64,000 nt of DNA from Paramicrobacterium agarici (GTDB lineage: Bacteria > Actinomycetota > Actinomycetes > Actinomycetales > Microbacteriaceae). The stretch lies in contig NZ_PDJE01000001.1 in NCBI RefSeq assembly GCF_002563955.1, positions 2,542,001 through 2,606,000 of the forward strand, in the 5' to 3' direction. Position 1 is the stretch's first letter, and the number at the start of each line of letters is the position of its first letter. The notes under the pieces were generated by a model. That model saw only the letters and a program-made list of their open reading frames with translations, searched no databases and was not told the origin of the DNA. A program made the translations under genes and the position numbers. Positions 28,233 through 37,661 of this stretch are shown one piece after another.

Positions 28233-29269
28233 CGGGCGTTCCTTTCGAACTGAACGTGGGCGGCCATGAGCTCGCCTGGATTTGTCTGGGCCGCCATGAG
28301 CGACAGCTCACCGCAGAGCACCGTTGCGGCGCACAGAACGGCGAGGCGACGAGCGTTATCGCCCGGTTCGCGGTCTTCGGCACACCCCAGCCGGTGCAGA
28401 TTCTCGGTGACGACGTCGAGCCCTTTCCCGTTGCCGACCGAACCGACGATGAGGTTCGGGATCGTACACGAGAAGTAGAGGTCTCCGTCGCGGGACTCGG
28501 CGTGCGTGAAGCCCTGCGAGCCCTCGACGATGTTCGCGGCATCCTGCCCTGTTGCCAGGTAGAAACCGAGCAGCATGTTCGCGTAGTGAGCGTTCGCGGA
28601 TCGCAGGCTGCCCGCCACGGCTCCCCCGATGAGATTCTTGCGGACGTTCAGGTGCGCCATCTTATCTGCGCTCGTGCGCAGACGCCGTCGGACGATCTCC
28701 TCGGGGATCACGATCTCCGTCACGACATTTTTGCCGCGACCGAGAATGCCATTCACGGCCGACGCCTTCTTATCTGTGCAGTAGTTTCCCGATATCGAGC
28801 TGTACTGCAGTGCACCGTCCGCGTGAAGAACGTGCGCCATGAGCTTGTCTGACGCAAGCGTGACCATGTTGTGCCCCGCGGCGTCGCCCGTCGCGAACTC
28901 AAAACGCAGAAAGAGCAGGTTGCCGACGATCTGATGGTTGACGTCGATGAGCCGCGCGAAGCGGCTCGTCTCACTGACGACGGCCTGCAGAGCGGGAAGA
29001 TCCGCTTCGATGCGGCGGGCTGCGGCGAGCGCCGCCGGTGCATCGTCGGCTTCGAAGATCACGGACCGTGCCATTCGCTCGTCGATGAGCGTCGCCTGAA
29101 TGCCGCCATCGACCATCGTGGACACGTGCGCGCCGCGTCGGACCGAGGGCCACAGCGTGGTCTCGTAGGTTGCGAGGGGAACCTCCTGCTCCCCGGTCAT
29201 CACGTTTCCGCTCAGACGCACGGGGCCGAGCCAGCGCATCGGTACCGGCGCGAATGTTGTATCGCTCAT
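28229..29269 (-). CDS. Hydroxymethylglutaryl-CoA reductase, class I type
   Basis: 346 residues. It reduces HMG-CoA to mevalonate with NADPH. The segment SGNYCTDKKASAVNGILGRGK (split here: SGNYCTDKK and GILGRGK) resembles class I enzymes of eukaryotes and streptomycetes rather than the class II bacterial form. Other motifs are GDAAGHNMV, VGSVGNGKGL and a C-terminal catalytic His in MAAHVQFERN. There is no membrane domain, so it is soluble. It overlaps both neighbours by four bases. Confidence 0.93.
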   Translation of the reverse strand: MSDTTFAPVPMRWLGPVRLSGNVMTGEQEVPLATYETTLWPSVRRGAHVSTMVDGGIQATLIDERMARSVIFEADDAPAALAAARRIEADLPALQAVVSETSRFARLIDVNHQIVGNLLFLRFEFATGDAAGHNMVTLASDKLMAHVLHADGALQYSSISGNYCTDKKASAVNGILGRGKNVVTEIVIPEEIVRRRLRTSADKMAHLNVRKNLIGGAVAGSLRSANAHYANMLLGFYLATGQDAANIVEGSQGFTHAESRDGDLYFSCTIPNLIVGSVGNGKGLDVVTENLHRLGCAEDREPGDNARRLAVLCAATVLCGELSLMAAQTNPGELMAAHVQFERNAR

Positions 29270-30351
29270 GCGTGTTGCCCCTTCTCACTCTCACTGCGCC
29301 GCGCGTAGCCGCTGATGTCGATGTCACGGGCGAGACAGTAGTCGCGAACGCCACCCTGGATCACGACGTCGCTTGTCGTGAGCTCTGACGTCGTCGTTTT
29401 ACCGAGCAGTGCCGTGATCGAGCGAATCTGCTCCGTCCACCTGATGATCTCCGCAATGAGCGCGTCGATGCCGTCGTCGCGAAGAATCCGCAGAAACCCT
29501 CCGGCAACGCCGACCGCCGACGCGCCGAGCGCCAGGGCCCGCACCGCGTCAAGAGGTGTGCGGACGCCTCCCGAAGCCAGCAGGGACACGTTCCCGTCAT
29601 CGGCGACGTCACGTGCGTCGAGAAGACTCGCGACTGCCGACTGCCCCCACTCCGACAGGATGCTGAAGTCCGATCCGGTGCGACGCGAATTCTCAATCGC
29701 GGCGAAGTTCGTGCCCCCGCGTCCGCTGACATCGACGACGCCGACGCCGAGCGACGCGAGCCGGGCGACCGTGGCGCCGGTCATGCCAAATCCGACTTCC
29801 TTGACGACGACGGGCACGTCGAGAGCGTCGGCGATGCGGGCGATGTTCTCGGGCCAGTGCGAGAAGGCGCGGTCCCCCTCGGGCATCACGATCTCTTGCA
29901 CGCTGTTGATGTGAATCTGAAGCCCGTCGGCGCGCATGATTCGCACGGCCTCGAGCGCCTGCTCGACGGAGGCATTCGCACTGAGGTTGGCGAGCACGAT
30001 TCCGTCGGGGTTCTCGTCTCGGATGACGCGAAACCCCGGAGACGTCGACGCGTCTTTGAAGACGGGGCTCATCGAGCCGGTTGCGATGGGAACCCCGGTC
30101 TCTCTCGCGACGACGCCGAGGTCGCGATTGATGATCGCGGTCGACTCGCTACCGCCCGTCATGCCGTTGATGTACAGCGGAAGCGGCCACTCGTCGCTCC
30201 CCACGCGGGTCGACAGACTCACGGTGTCGAGATCGGCAGCTCCGATGGCGTGGTGCACGAAGCGGATGTCGTCGAAGTCGTTGGGGCGGTGGCGGTCCCG
30301 GTTCTGCTCGGTCGCGAGCCGAACGTGGTCGTCTTTGCGATCACTGCTCAT
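29266..30351 (-). CDS. fni: Isopentenyl-diphosphate delta-isomerase, type 2
   Basis: 361 residues. This FMN and NADPH-dependent enzyme interconverts isopentenyl and dimethylallyl diphosphate. Family features include the N-terminal basic stretch RKDDHVRLA, INGMTGGSE, GSMSPVFKD and the FMN-phosphate region GGVRTPLDAVRALALGA. It has no relation to the Nudix type 1 isomerase. Overlaps: 11 bases with phosphomevalonate kinase and four with the reductase. Confidence 0.95.
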   Translation of the reverse strand: MSSDRKDDHVRLATEQNRDRHRPNDFDDIRFVHHAIGAADLDTVSLSTRVGSDEWPLPLYINGMTGGSESTAIINRDLGVVARETGVPIATGSMSPVFKDASTSPGFRVIRDENPDGIVLANLSANASVEQALEAVRIMRADGLQIHINSVQEIVMPEGDRAFSHWPENIARIADALDVPVVVKEVGFGMTGATVARLASLGVGVVDVSGRGGTNFAAIENSRRTGSDFSILSEWGQSAVASLLDARDVADDGNVSLLASGGVRTPLDAVRALALGASAVGVAGGFLRILRDDGIDALIAEIIRWTEQIRSITALLGKTTTSELTTSDVVIQGGVRDYCLARDIDISGYARRSESEKGQHA

Positions 30352-31429
30352 CGAGGCCTCCTTCCGAGGGGTGGACGGCCAGCGCCAGGTGGCGGATGTC
30401 GCTCCGCTCCCATTCTCTCAGCAAGCCAGAAAGGTCCGCGTCGTGCGAGGCGAGCACGACTCCGCAGTCGCCGCCGCCGGCGCCAGACGACTTCCCCGCC
30501 GCACCGATGGCTTCCGCGGTGTCGCTCAATCGCGCGAGGGCCGGAGTCTCGATGCCCACTTTCGCTGCAGCATCCAGCTGCGACAATGTGCGCCTCGCGC
30601 CCTTGATCGCACGTTTCACACCCTCGGCATCGTCGGCATCAAGCGACGCGATGAGGCCCTCGACGTCGTGCCTGCTCTGTTCGAGAAAGTCCGAGTAGCG
30701 AATCTCCTCTGCCCACCGTCGATCGCGCAGGTCGTCGACGAGGCGTGACGTCGACGCCGGCTCTCCCGTCCATCCGACGATCAGCTGAAGCTCGCTCGGC
30801 GGCGTGAGGCGCCTGACGCTGAAGCCATCCCAGTCTGCGTCCATTGCCCCCGCAACGCCGCGGGCCTCGCGCAACCGCAGCACCTGAATGCGATCCGGTG
30901 CGGAGTAGGCGATCCAGCCGCCGAACGTGCTCGCGGCGAGGTCGCCTCCCGAGGCGTGCGGCGAGACGGCGATCGTGGCGAGCATCGCGAGCTTGTACCG
31001 CTGCCGCGGCGTGAGCTGCAGATCGTAGAACTGGTTGAGCGCGTTGATCGTCGCCACCGTGACGGCAGCGCTCGAGCCGAGACCGAACTTGCGGCCGCTC
31101 ACGTCATCAAGCTCGCTCGACACCGAAAGGTCGTAGAAGCGCGGGGCGATGGCACGCTCGGACACGTACTGCTCGACGGTTTCGATCGACGAGAGAATGT
31201 AGTCGACGGGACGCATGTCGTGGTCGAGCACGATCCCGCGCGCGTCTCGATACCAGACGAGCGGCTGACGGCCATATTGCTCTGAGTGGATGCTGCCTTT
31301 GCCGACGCTCGGCGTCAGCTCGACGCGCACGAACCGATCAACCGCGACGAGAACAGAGGGATTTCCCGGCTCGACGACGGCGTACTCTCCGGCGATGAAG
31401 AGCTTGCCCGGTGCTCTCACCGTGATCAT
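30341..31429 (-). CDS. Phosphomevalonate kinase
   Basis: 362 residues. A GHMP kinase that converts phosphomevalonate to diphosphomevalonate. The N terminus reads VRAPGKLFIAGEYAVVEPG; the ATP loop is KFGLGSSAAVTVATINAL, and GKSSGAGGGDCGVVL is the third GHMP motif. Position between the decarboxylase and the isomerase matches the streptomycete mevalonate cluster. Confidence 0.94.
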   Translation of the reverse strand: MITVRAPGKLFIAGEYAVVEPGNPSVLVAVDRFVRVELTPSVGKGSIHSEQYGRQPLVWYRDARGIVLDHDMRPVDYILSSIETVEQYVSERAIAPRFYDLSVSSELDDVSGRKFGLGSSAAVTVATINALNQFYDLQLTPRQRYKLAMLATIAVSPHASGGDLAASTFGGWIAYSAPDRIQVLRLREARGVAGAMDADWDGFSVRRLTPPSELQLIVGWTGEPASTSRLVDDLRDRRWAEEIRYSDFLEQSRHDVEGLIASLDADDAEGVKRAIKGARRTLSQLDAAAKVGIETPALARLSDTAEAIGAAGKSSGAGGGDCGVVLASHDADLSGLLREWERSDIRHLALAVHPSEGGLDEQ

Positions 31430-32400
31430 GCGGCCTCCCCGTCGACGATGCGCGAGCCCGACCCAGCGTGCGCCACCACGTAATCCGCATTCGGCATGAG
31501 AGCCGTCAGCCCGTCGACGACGTTGCGGGCGTCATCTGCGCGGCACAGCACCTTCACGTTGGGGCCGGCATCTGCCGTCGCATACGCCTCCACCCCGCTG
31601 GCGCGGAGTGTCACGACCGCATCGAACAGCGCGATGCTCGCAGCCGTCAGGTAGCGCACCGGCGGAACCGCGCCGAACATGCTCGCGTGCATGCGGAGCG
31701 CACTCTGCTCTGTGAGCTGACCGATGCGCGTGAAATCCGCTTCGGCCACGGCCGCGCTCATCTGCTCGAGCAACGCCGAGCTCGACTCCACCCAGGCGGG
31801 AAAGTAGGGGGACGACTCTGCAGTGCGCCGCATGGCGTCACGACTCGATACGGACTTTCGGCCTGAGCTCACGACGGCGACGATCATTGCGAGCGGCGCA
31901 CCGGACCACCGCAGCGGCTCGGCATACGAGCTCTCGTCGTCATCACCGGCGTTCCACCGGGCCAGTCCTGCGAAGATCGAGCGGCACGCGGATCCCGACC
32001 CTCGGCGGGCGATGCGCGACAGCATCCGATCATCTGCCTCGAGCCCGTACGCGTCGGCCGCTGCCGTCGCGAGGGCGGCGAAGGCTGCTGCAGACGACGC
32101 GAGACCGGCGGCGGTCGGCACCGTGTTCACGCTCGTCACGTGCGCGTGTTCGCGTCGCCCGCTGAGCTCGCGCACGCGGTCGAGCACGGTTCGCACCCGC
32201 CCGGATTCGTCGCCGGAGAGCTGCACGCCATCAAGAGACACAACGTCGCCGTCGTCCTCGCCGACGGTCACGGTTGTCGTCGTCGGAAACACGTCGAGGG
32301 TGAGCGAGAGACTGCCTGCGGCGGGAAGAATCAGCGTCGCGTCGCGCTTTCCCCAGTACTTCGCCAGAGCGATGTTGGGGTGGGCGATGGCTGTGCTCAT
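31426..32400 (-). CDS. mvaD: Diphosphomevalonate decarboxylase
   Basis: 324 residues. It decarboxylates diphosphomevalonate to isopentenyl diphosphate with ATP. Motifs: AHPNIALAKYWGKRD at the N terminus, PTAAGLASSAAAFAAL as the phosphate loop and SGSACRSIF for the catalytic Ser/Asp region. The start overlaps the mevalonate kinase stop by one base (TGATG), and the stop overlaps the next gene by four. Confidence 0.95.
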   Translation of the reverse strand: MSTAIAHPNIALAKYWGKRDATLILPAAGSLSLTLDVFPTTTTVTVGEDDGDVVSLDGVQLSGDESGRVRTVLDRVRELSGRREHAHVTSVNTVPTAAGLASSAAAFAALATAAADAYGLEADDRMLSRIARRGSGSACRSIFAGLARWNAGDDDESSYAEPLRWSGAPLAMIVAVVSSGRKSVSSRDAMRRTAESSPYFPAWVESSSALLEQMSAAVAEADFTRIGQLTEQSALRMHASMFGAVPPVRYLTAASIALFDAVVTLRASGVEAYATADAGPNVKVLCRADDARNVVDGLTALMPNADYVVAHAGSGSRIVDGEAA

Positions 32401-33359
32401 CAGGCTGCCTCCTTGTCAGTCACCGGCCAGGCCCCCGTCGCCCCCGCCGCGCTCAGCGCGGCTACCAGCTCGGGAACGTCGGTCGCACGTGGCGCGAGAG
32501 CGATGATGCATCCGCCCTGGCCGCCTCCCGTCAGTTTCGCACCGAGGGCACCGGCGTTGCGAGCGGCGCTGACGAGCGCATCCAACTCCGGGCTGCTGAC
32601 TCCAAGCTCGGACAGGATGCTGTGGCACGCGTTCATCCGCTCGCCGAGGCCGACGTAGTCGCGCGATCGAAGCTCGTCGAGCGCCCCCTCGACGAGCGCG
32701 GCGATCGCGTCGAGCCGAGCGTCGACTCCGCTCGCGTCCCGCTCTCGGCGCGCGCGCACCCCGGCAACGGCAGCGGCCGTATGCCCCGCAACGCCCGTGT
32801 CGGCGACGACGAGCGGCGGAACACCTTTGTGTGGCAGCGGCCGCGCTGTTCCGCGCTCGAAGATGATCGGACCCTCGGCCATCGTTGCGTGCGCGTCGAG
32901 GCCGCTCGGTGTGCCATGAGCGATGCGCTCGACGAATTGCACGAGCTCGAAGCGCTCCTCGTATGACAGCCACACTCCCTCAAGGCGCGCGACGGCCGAA
33001 GCGATAGCGCTCGCGACCGCTGCACTGGAGCCCAGTCCGCGCGCCGCGGGAATTCGTCCCGTCACTGTGACGTCGACCCCGTGGTGCTGCCGTCCGAGGT
33101 GATCAAGCGTGTGCCGCAGTGCCGCTTCGGCAAGGCGCTCTTCCCGCGGGGAGGAAAGACTGTCGTCGCCGGCGACAGCGCCGTGGTGATACGGGGTATC
33201 AAGTGAAAGGCCGCCGTCTGTCGACCGGGCGTGCGCAACGAGTGTGAGCGAGGTCACGGGGAACGCGATGGCGGGCCGGCCGTACACGACCGCGTGCTCT
33301 CCGAGCAGGATCGTCTTGGCATGGGCAGATCCTTCCGCCCAACGCTCGGGTTGCTGCAT
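32400..33359 (-). CDS. mvk: Mevalonate kinase
   Basis: 319 residues from the ATG at 33359; an ATG 20 codons upstream (33419) is also open, but the AGGACGAGAG before 33359 and the family N terminus (GSAHAKTILLGEHAVVYG) favour the shorter form. GHMP motifs: IPAARGLGSSAAVASAIA and GAKLTGGGQGG. First gene of the mevalonate operon. A TAAACT -10-like element at 33470-33475 may mark its promoter. Confidence 0.93.
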   Translation of the reverse strand: MQQPERWAEGSAHAKTILLGEHAVVYGRPAIAFPVTSLTLVAHARSTDGGLSLDTPYHHGAVAGDDSLSSPREERLAEAALRHTLDHLGRQHHGVDVTVTGRIPAARGLGSSAAVASAIASAVARLEGVWLSYEERFELVQFVERIAHGTPSGLDAHATMAEGPIIFERGTARPLPHKGVPPLVVADTGVAGHTAAAVAGVRARRERDASGVDARLDAIAALVEGALDELRSRDYVGLGERMNACHSILSELGVSSPELDALVSAARNAGALGAKLTGGGQGGCIIALAPRATDVPELVAALSAAGATGAWPVTDKEAA

Positions 33360-33503
33360 GTGTTCTCTCGTCCTGATCAGTTCTCGCCCGTCGGCGTCGA
33401 CCGGGACAAACCTCGACATCTCACGCGGCGGGTCGGCAGCACGTCTGATGGAGGAAACGTTCGGCGATCAGTTTATCTCCACTCGGCCACGGTGCCGGGC
33501 TGC

Positions 33504-34262
33504 TCAGACTACAGGGTTGCTGAGAATCCCGAGTCCCTCGATCTCCACCTCGACGACATCACCAGAGGCGAGCGGTCCGACGCCCGCAGGGGTTCCCGTC
33601 AAGATGACGTCACCGGGAAGGAGCGTGAAGACGGCAGACGCATACGCGATGATGGCGCCGACCGAGTGGATCATGTTGCTTAGAGGCGCGTGCTGCCTCA
33701 CATCACCATTGACCCTTGTCTCGATCGTGCCGCTCGTCGGCGAGAACTCGGTCTCGACGATCGGCCCGAGAGGGCAGAACGTATCGAAGCCCTTTCCGCG
33801 CGTCCACTGTGCGTCCTTCTGCTGCAGGTCGCGCGCCGTGACATCGTTGGCAGCGGTGTAGCCGAAGACGACCTTGGCGGCGTCCTCGGCGGCGACGTTG
33901 CGCGCGATCGCTCCGATGACGACGGCGAGCTCACCCTCGTGCTCGACCTGGTCGGAAAGCTCGGGCAGCACGATTCTGTCGTTCGGACCGATCACAGCGG
34001 TGTTCGGCTTGAGAAAGAGCAGCGGCTCTTCGGGAGCTTCCCCTCCCATCTCGTGCGCATGATCGTGGTAGTTCTTGCCGACGGCGACGACTTTCGATCG
34101 GGGGATCACCGGGGCGAGCAGTGTCGCGTTCTCCCGCGGCACACGTTCCCCCGTCGGGTTGAACCCCGTGTACATCGGGTCGCCGTCGAGCACGACGAGA
34201 GCGTCGTCGTCGACGATTCCATAGTTGATGGCGCCATCATGGCTGAACCGGGCAATCTTCAC
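33504..34262 (-). CDS. Fumarylacetoacetate hydrolase family protein
   Basis: 252 residues from a GTG at 34262 with AAGGGGG upstream. The FAH fold motifs are VAVGKNYHDHAHEMG, the metal-binding EHEGELAVVIG and DVTARDLQ, and the LLPGDVILTGTPAGVG ending. Family members are acylpyruvate hydrolases, isomerases or oxaloacetate decarboxylases; which one applies is not clear. A homologue sits next to gltX in mycobacteria, whereas here the mevalonate operon intervenes. Confidence 0.88.
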   Translation of the reverse strand: MKIARFSHDGAINYGIVDDDALVVLDGDPMYTGFNPTGERVPRENATLLAPVIPRSKVVAVGKNYHDHAHEMGGEAPEEPLLFLKPNTAVIGPNDRIVLPELSDQVEHEGELAVVIGAIARNVAAEDAAKVVFGYTAANDVTARDLQQKDAQWTRGKGFDTFCPLGPIVETEFSPTSGTIETRVNGDVRQHAPLSNMIHSVGAIIAYASAVFTLLPGDVILTGTPAGVGPLASGDVVEVEIEGLGILSNPVV

Positions 34263-34281
34263 GGGCGTATCCCCCTTGGTG

Positions 34282-35391
34282 TCAAGCGTCGAGTCGGTAG
34301 AGCCAGCCGTGGCGATCCTCGGCGCGGCCGTGCTGAATGTCGGTGAGCTCCTTGCGGAGCGACATCGTGATCTCGCCAGCGACAGCGTCGGGCGCCCCGA
34401 TGACGAAGTCGCGGCTCTTCACTTGCGCGATGGGGGTGATCACAGCGGCGGTGCCGCACGCGAACACCTCGGTGATGCGTCCCGAATCGACGCCGTCGCG
34501 CCATTCATCGAGCGTGATGTCGCGCTCCTCCACGGTCAAGCCGCGGTCCTTGGCGAGCTGGATGACGCTGTCGCGCGTCACTCCCTCGAGGATGCTGCCC
34601 GACGTCGCCGGTGTGACGAGAGTGTCGCCACCCACGACGAAGAACACGTTCATTCCGCCGAGCTCATCGACATGCTGCCCGGTCTCGGCGTCGAGGAACA
34701 GCACTTGCGAGCATCCGTTCTGGAGCGCCTCCTCCTGCGGAAGCAGCGAGGCCGCGTAGTTTCCCCCGCATTTCGCTGCGCCCGTCCCTCCGCGCCCGGC
34801 GCGCGAGTACTCGGTCGACAGCCAGATCGACACGGGGGTGACGCCGCCGGAGAAGTATGGTCCTGCCGGTGAGGCGATCACGTAGTAGGCGACGGTGTGC
34901 GCGGCGCGAACCCCGAGGAACGTCTCGTTGGCGATCATGAACGGGCGCAGGTACAAGCTGCCGTCTTCGCCCGGGGGCACCCATGCGGCATCGACGGCGA
35001 CGATCTGCTTGAGCGACGCGAGGAAGTCGTCGACCGGCAGTTCTGGGAGGGCGAGGCGCCTGGCTGAACGCTGCAGGCGCTGCGCGTTCTTCTCGGGGCG
35101 AAACGTCCAGATCGAGCCGTCGTCGTGACGATACGCCTTGAGTCCCTCGAAGACCTCCTGGCCGTAATGCAGCACGGCTGAGCCGGGATCGAACTGCAGA
35201 GGCCCATACGGCTGCAGGCGCGCGTCGTGCCACCCCGCCTCGATCGTCCAGTCGATCGCGACCATGTGATCAGAGAAATGGATGCCGAAGCCGGGGTTCG
35301 CCAGCACCTCGTCGCGCTGGGCCGCCGTGGCCGGCGTCGGGTTGAGTGTGCGCTCAAACGTGAGGGCGGGCGCGTCAGAAACTGTGGTCAT
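34282..35391 (-). CDS. ilvE: Branched-chain amino acid aminotransferase, copy 1
   Basis: 369 residues. A PLP enzyme that performs the last step of valine, leucine and isoleucine synthesis. The Schiff-base lysine is K207 in GTGAAKCGGNYAAS. VLHYGQEVFEGLKAYR and the fold-type IV ending SILEGVTRDSVIQLA are intact. A hand alignment with copy 2 at 36552-37661 shows about 69 percent identity without any gap. leuB lies between the two copies. Confidence 0.95.
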   Translation of the reverse strand: MTTVSDAPALTFERTLNPTPATAAQRDEVLANPGFGIHFSDHMVAIDWTIEAGWHDARLQPYGPLQFDPGSAVLHYGQEVFEGLKAYRHDDGSIWTFRPEKNAQRLQRSARRLALPELPVDDFLASLKQIVAVDAAWVPPGEDGSLYLRPFMIANETFLGVRAAHTVAYYVIASPAGPYFSGGVTPVSIWLSTEYSRAGRGGTGAAKCGGNYAASLLPQEEALQNGCSQVLFLDAETGQHVDELGGMNVFFVVGGDTLVTPATSGSILEGVTRDSVIQLAKDRGLTVEERDITLDEWRDGVDSGRITEVFACGTAAVITPIAQVKSRDFVIGAPDAVAGEITMSLRKELTDIQHGRAEDRHGWLYRLDA

Positions 35392-35402
35392 CAGTGTTCC
35401 TC

Positions 35403-36479
35403 TTATCGTGATTCGAGTGCGAGAGCCTCGTCGGTGAGGCGAGCGACGATCGCGTCGCCGATCTCAGTTGTCGTGCGCGGAGACGCCGTGCGTTCCGCAA
35501 TGTCTGCCTCGACAGCATCCGTCACCGCTGTTGCCTGCGCCGCCAGCCCGAAATGGTCGAGCATGAGTGCGACCGAGAGGATCGCGGCTGTCGGGTCTGC
35601 CTTCTGCTGGCCTGCGATGTCGGGTGCTGAGCCGTGCACGGGTTCGAACATGCTCGGGAACCGGCCTGTGGGATTGATGTTCCCCGACGCGGCCAGTCCG
35701 ATGCCGCCGCTGATCGCACCGGCAAGATCGGTGAGGATGTCGCCGAACAGATTATCGGTGACGATGACGTCGAAGCGCGCCGGATCCGTGACCATGAAGA
35801 TCGTCGCCGCGTCAACATGCAGATAGTCGACGTCGACCTCGGGAAACTCCTCTGCCACAGCATCGACGGTGCGCTTCCAGAGTGAGCCGGCGAACACGAG
35901 AACGTTCGTCTTGTGAACGAGGGTCACACGCTGTCGTCGTGCCTGCGCCTTCTCAAACGCGAAACGCACGACGCGCTCGACGCCGTATGCCGTGTTGACC
36001 GACACCTCGTTGGCGATCTCGTGCTCGGTCCCGGGCCTGATACTCCCGCCGTTTCCGACGTACGGCCCCTCAGTGCCTTCGCGCACGACGACGAAGTCGA
36101 CATCGCCCGCGTCCCGCAGCGGACTGGGAACGCCAGGGTACACGCGCGTCGGCCGGAGGTTGACGTAGTGGTCGAGGCTGAAGCGCAGCTTCAGCAGCAG
36201 ACCGCGCTCGATGTTCGCGTCTTTCAATCGCGGATCACCCGGTGCTCCGCCGACCGCGCCAAGCAGAATGGCGTCTTTCGATGCGATCGCCTCGAGGTCG
36301 TCATCGGTGAGCACGTCCCCCGTTTCGAGGTACCGCCCGGCTCCCAGCGAGAAGCGCTGTGTGTCGAGAGTGACGCCGCTGGCCGACAGTGCGCGCTCGA
36401 GCACCTTCTCTGCCTCGGCTATGACCTCAGGGCCAATGCCATCTCCGGGAATGACGGCGAGTGACAGCGTGCGTGACAT
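35403..36479 (-). CDS. leuB: 3-isopropylmalate dehydrogenase
   Basis: 358 residues. It oxidises and decarboxylates 3-isopropylmalate to 2-ketoisocaproate. Motifs: [12 protein letters not shown], the metal-binding [13 protein letters not shown] and the NAD region [13 protein letters not shown]. It lies 11 bases before ilvE copy 1 and 72 bases after ilvE copy 2, and its product feeds directly to those aminotransferases. Confidence 0.97.
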   Translation of the reverse strand: MSRTLSLAVIPGDGIGPEVIAEAEKVLERALSASGVTLDTQRFSLGAGRYLETGDVLTDDDLEAIASKDAILLGAVGGAPGDPRLKDANIERGLLLKLRFSLDHYVNLRPTRVYPGVPSPLRDAGDVDFVVVREGTEGPYVGNGGSIRPGTEHEIANEVSVNTAYGVERVVRFAFEKAQARRQRVTLVHKTNVLVFAGSLWKRTVDAVAEEFPEVDVDYLHVDAATIFMVTDPARFDVIVTDNLFGDILTDLAGAISGGIGLAASGNINPTGRFPSMFEPVHGSAPDIAGQQKADPTAAILSVALMLDHFGLAAQATAVTDAVEADIAERTASPRTTTEIGDAIVARLTDEALALESR

Positions 36480-36551
36480 GTGGCTCCTGGAAACTGTGGC
36501 TGTGTATCTCGGTCAAGCCTACCGCCGGTTGCGGAGGCCGATCTTCGGTGG

Positions 36552-37661
36552 TCAGGCGTCAAGCCGGTAGAGCCACCCGTGACGGTCCTCGACTCGGCCG
36601 TGCTGAATGCCCGTGAGTTCGTCACGCAGCGCCCGGGTGACGGGCCCCGTTGCGGCATCCACGCTCCCCCACGAACCTGCCGGACTTTTCAGCTGCCCGA
36701 TGGGAGTGATGGCCGCGGCCGTGCCGGTTGCGAAGATCTCGGTGATCTCGCCCGTTGCGAGGCCATCGCAGAGCTCGTCGACGAACACGTCGCGCTCGTC
36801 GACGCGGATCTGCTGGTCGCGAGCGAGTTGAATGACGCTGTCGCGAGTGATTCCTTCGAGGATGCTGCCGGACGCCGCCGGGGTGATGAGCGCGCCGTCT
36901 CTCGTGACGGCGAAGAGATTCATGCTCCCCGCCTCGTCGACGCGGGTTCCAGTTTCGGCGTCGGCGAAGAGCACCTGGGCGCAGCCGTTGCGCATGGCCT
37001 CCTGCTGCGGCAGGAGGGATGCGGCGTAGTTTCCTCCGCATTTCGCGTCACCTGTGCCACCGCGCGCCGTGCGCGCGTGCTCAGTCGAGATCCAGATCGA
37101 CACCGGCCTGACACCGCTTTCGAAATAAGGGCCCGCAGGCGAGGCGATCACGAAGTAGCTCGCGGCGTGTGCCGGCCGCACGCCGATGAACGTTTCGTTG
37201 GCGATGATGAACGGACGCAGATAGAGGCTGCGCTCGGCTCCCGCGGGCACCCAGTGCCGGTCTGCGACGACAAGCTCCGACAGTGACGCAAGAAAGTCTG
37301 CGGTGCCCAGCTCGGGCAGCGCGAGGCGACGTGCCGAGCTGCGAAGTCTCTCGGCGTTCTTCTCGGGACGGAAAGTCCAGATCGACCCGTCGTCATGGCG
37401 GTAGGCCTTGAGCCCCTCAAAGACCTCCTGACCGTAGTGCAGCACCGCCGATGCCGGCTGCAGGGCGATCGGTCCGTAGGGCTGCAGGCGCGCGTCGTGC
37501 CACCCCGCCTCTTCCGTCCAGTCGATCGCAACCATGTGGTCGGTGAAATGACTGCCGAATCCGGGATCGGCCAGGATGTTCTCACGGCGCTGTTCAGGGG
37601 CCGGTGTGGTTGCGAGACGGCGGGCGAAGGCGAGACTCCGGTCGTCGGTGGTGATGGTCAT
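36552..37661 (-). CDS. ilvE: Branched-chain amino acid aminotransferase, copy 2
   Basis: 369 residues with the same architecture as copy 1 (K207 in GTGDAKCGGNYAAS) and the same C terminus DRHGWLYRLDA. The differences concentrate at the N terminus and at residues about 241-255, 281-300 and 321-340, so both copies look intact and under selection. It is the first gene of the ilvE-leuB-ilvE-FAH run; an inverted repeat lies just upstream (37683-37707). Confidence 0.93.
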   Translation of the reverse strand: MTITTDDRSLAFARRLATTPAPEQRRENILADPGFGSHFTDHMVAIDWTEEAGWHDARLQPYGPIALQPASAVLHYGQEVFEGLKAYRHDDGSIWTFRPEKNAERLRSSARRLALPELGTADFLASLSELVVADRHWVPAGAERSLYLRPFIIANETFIGVRPAHAASYFVIASPAGPYFESGVRPVSIWISTEHARTARGGTGDAKCGGNYAASLLPQQEAMRNGCAQVLFADAETGTRVDEAGSMNLFAVTRDGALITPAASGSILEGITRDSVIQLARDQQIRVDERDVFVDELCDGLATGEITEIFATGTAAAITPIGQLKSPAGSWGSVDAATGPVTRALRDELTGIQHGRVEDRHGWLYRLDA

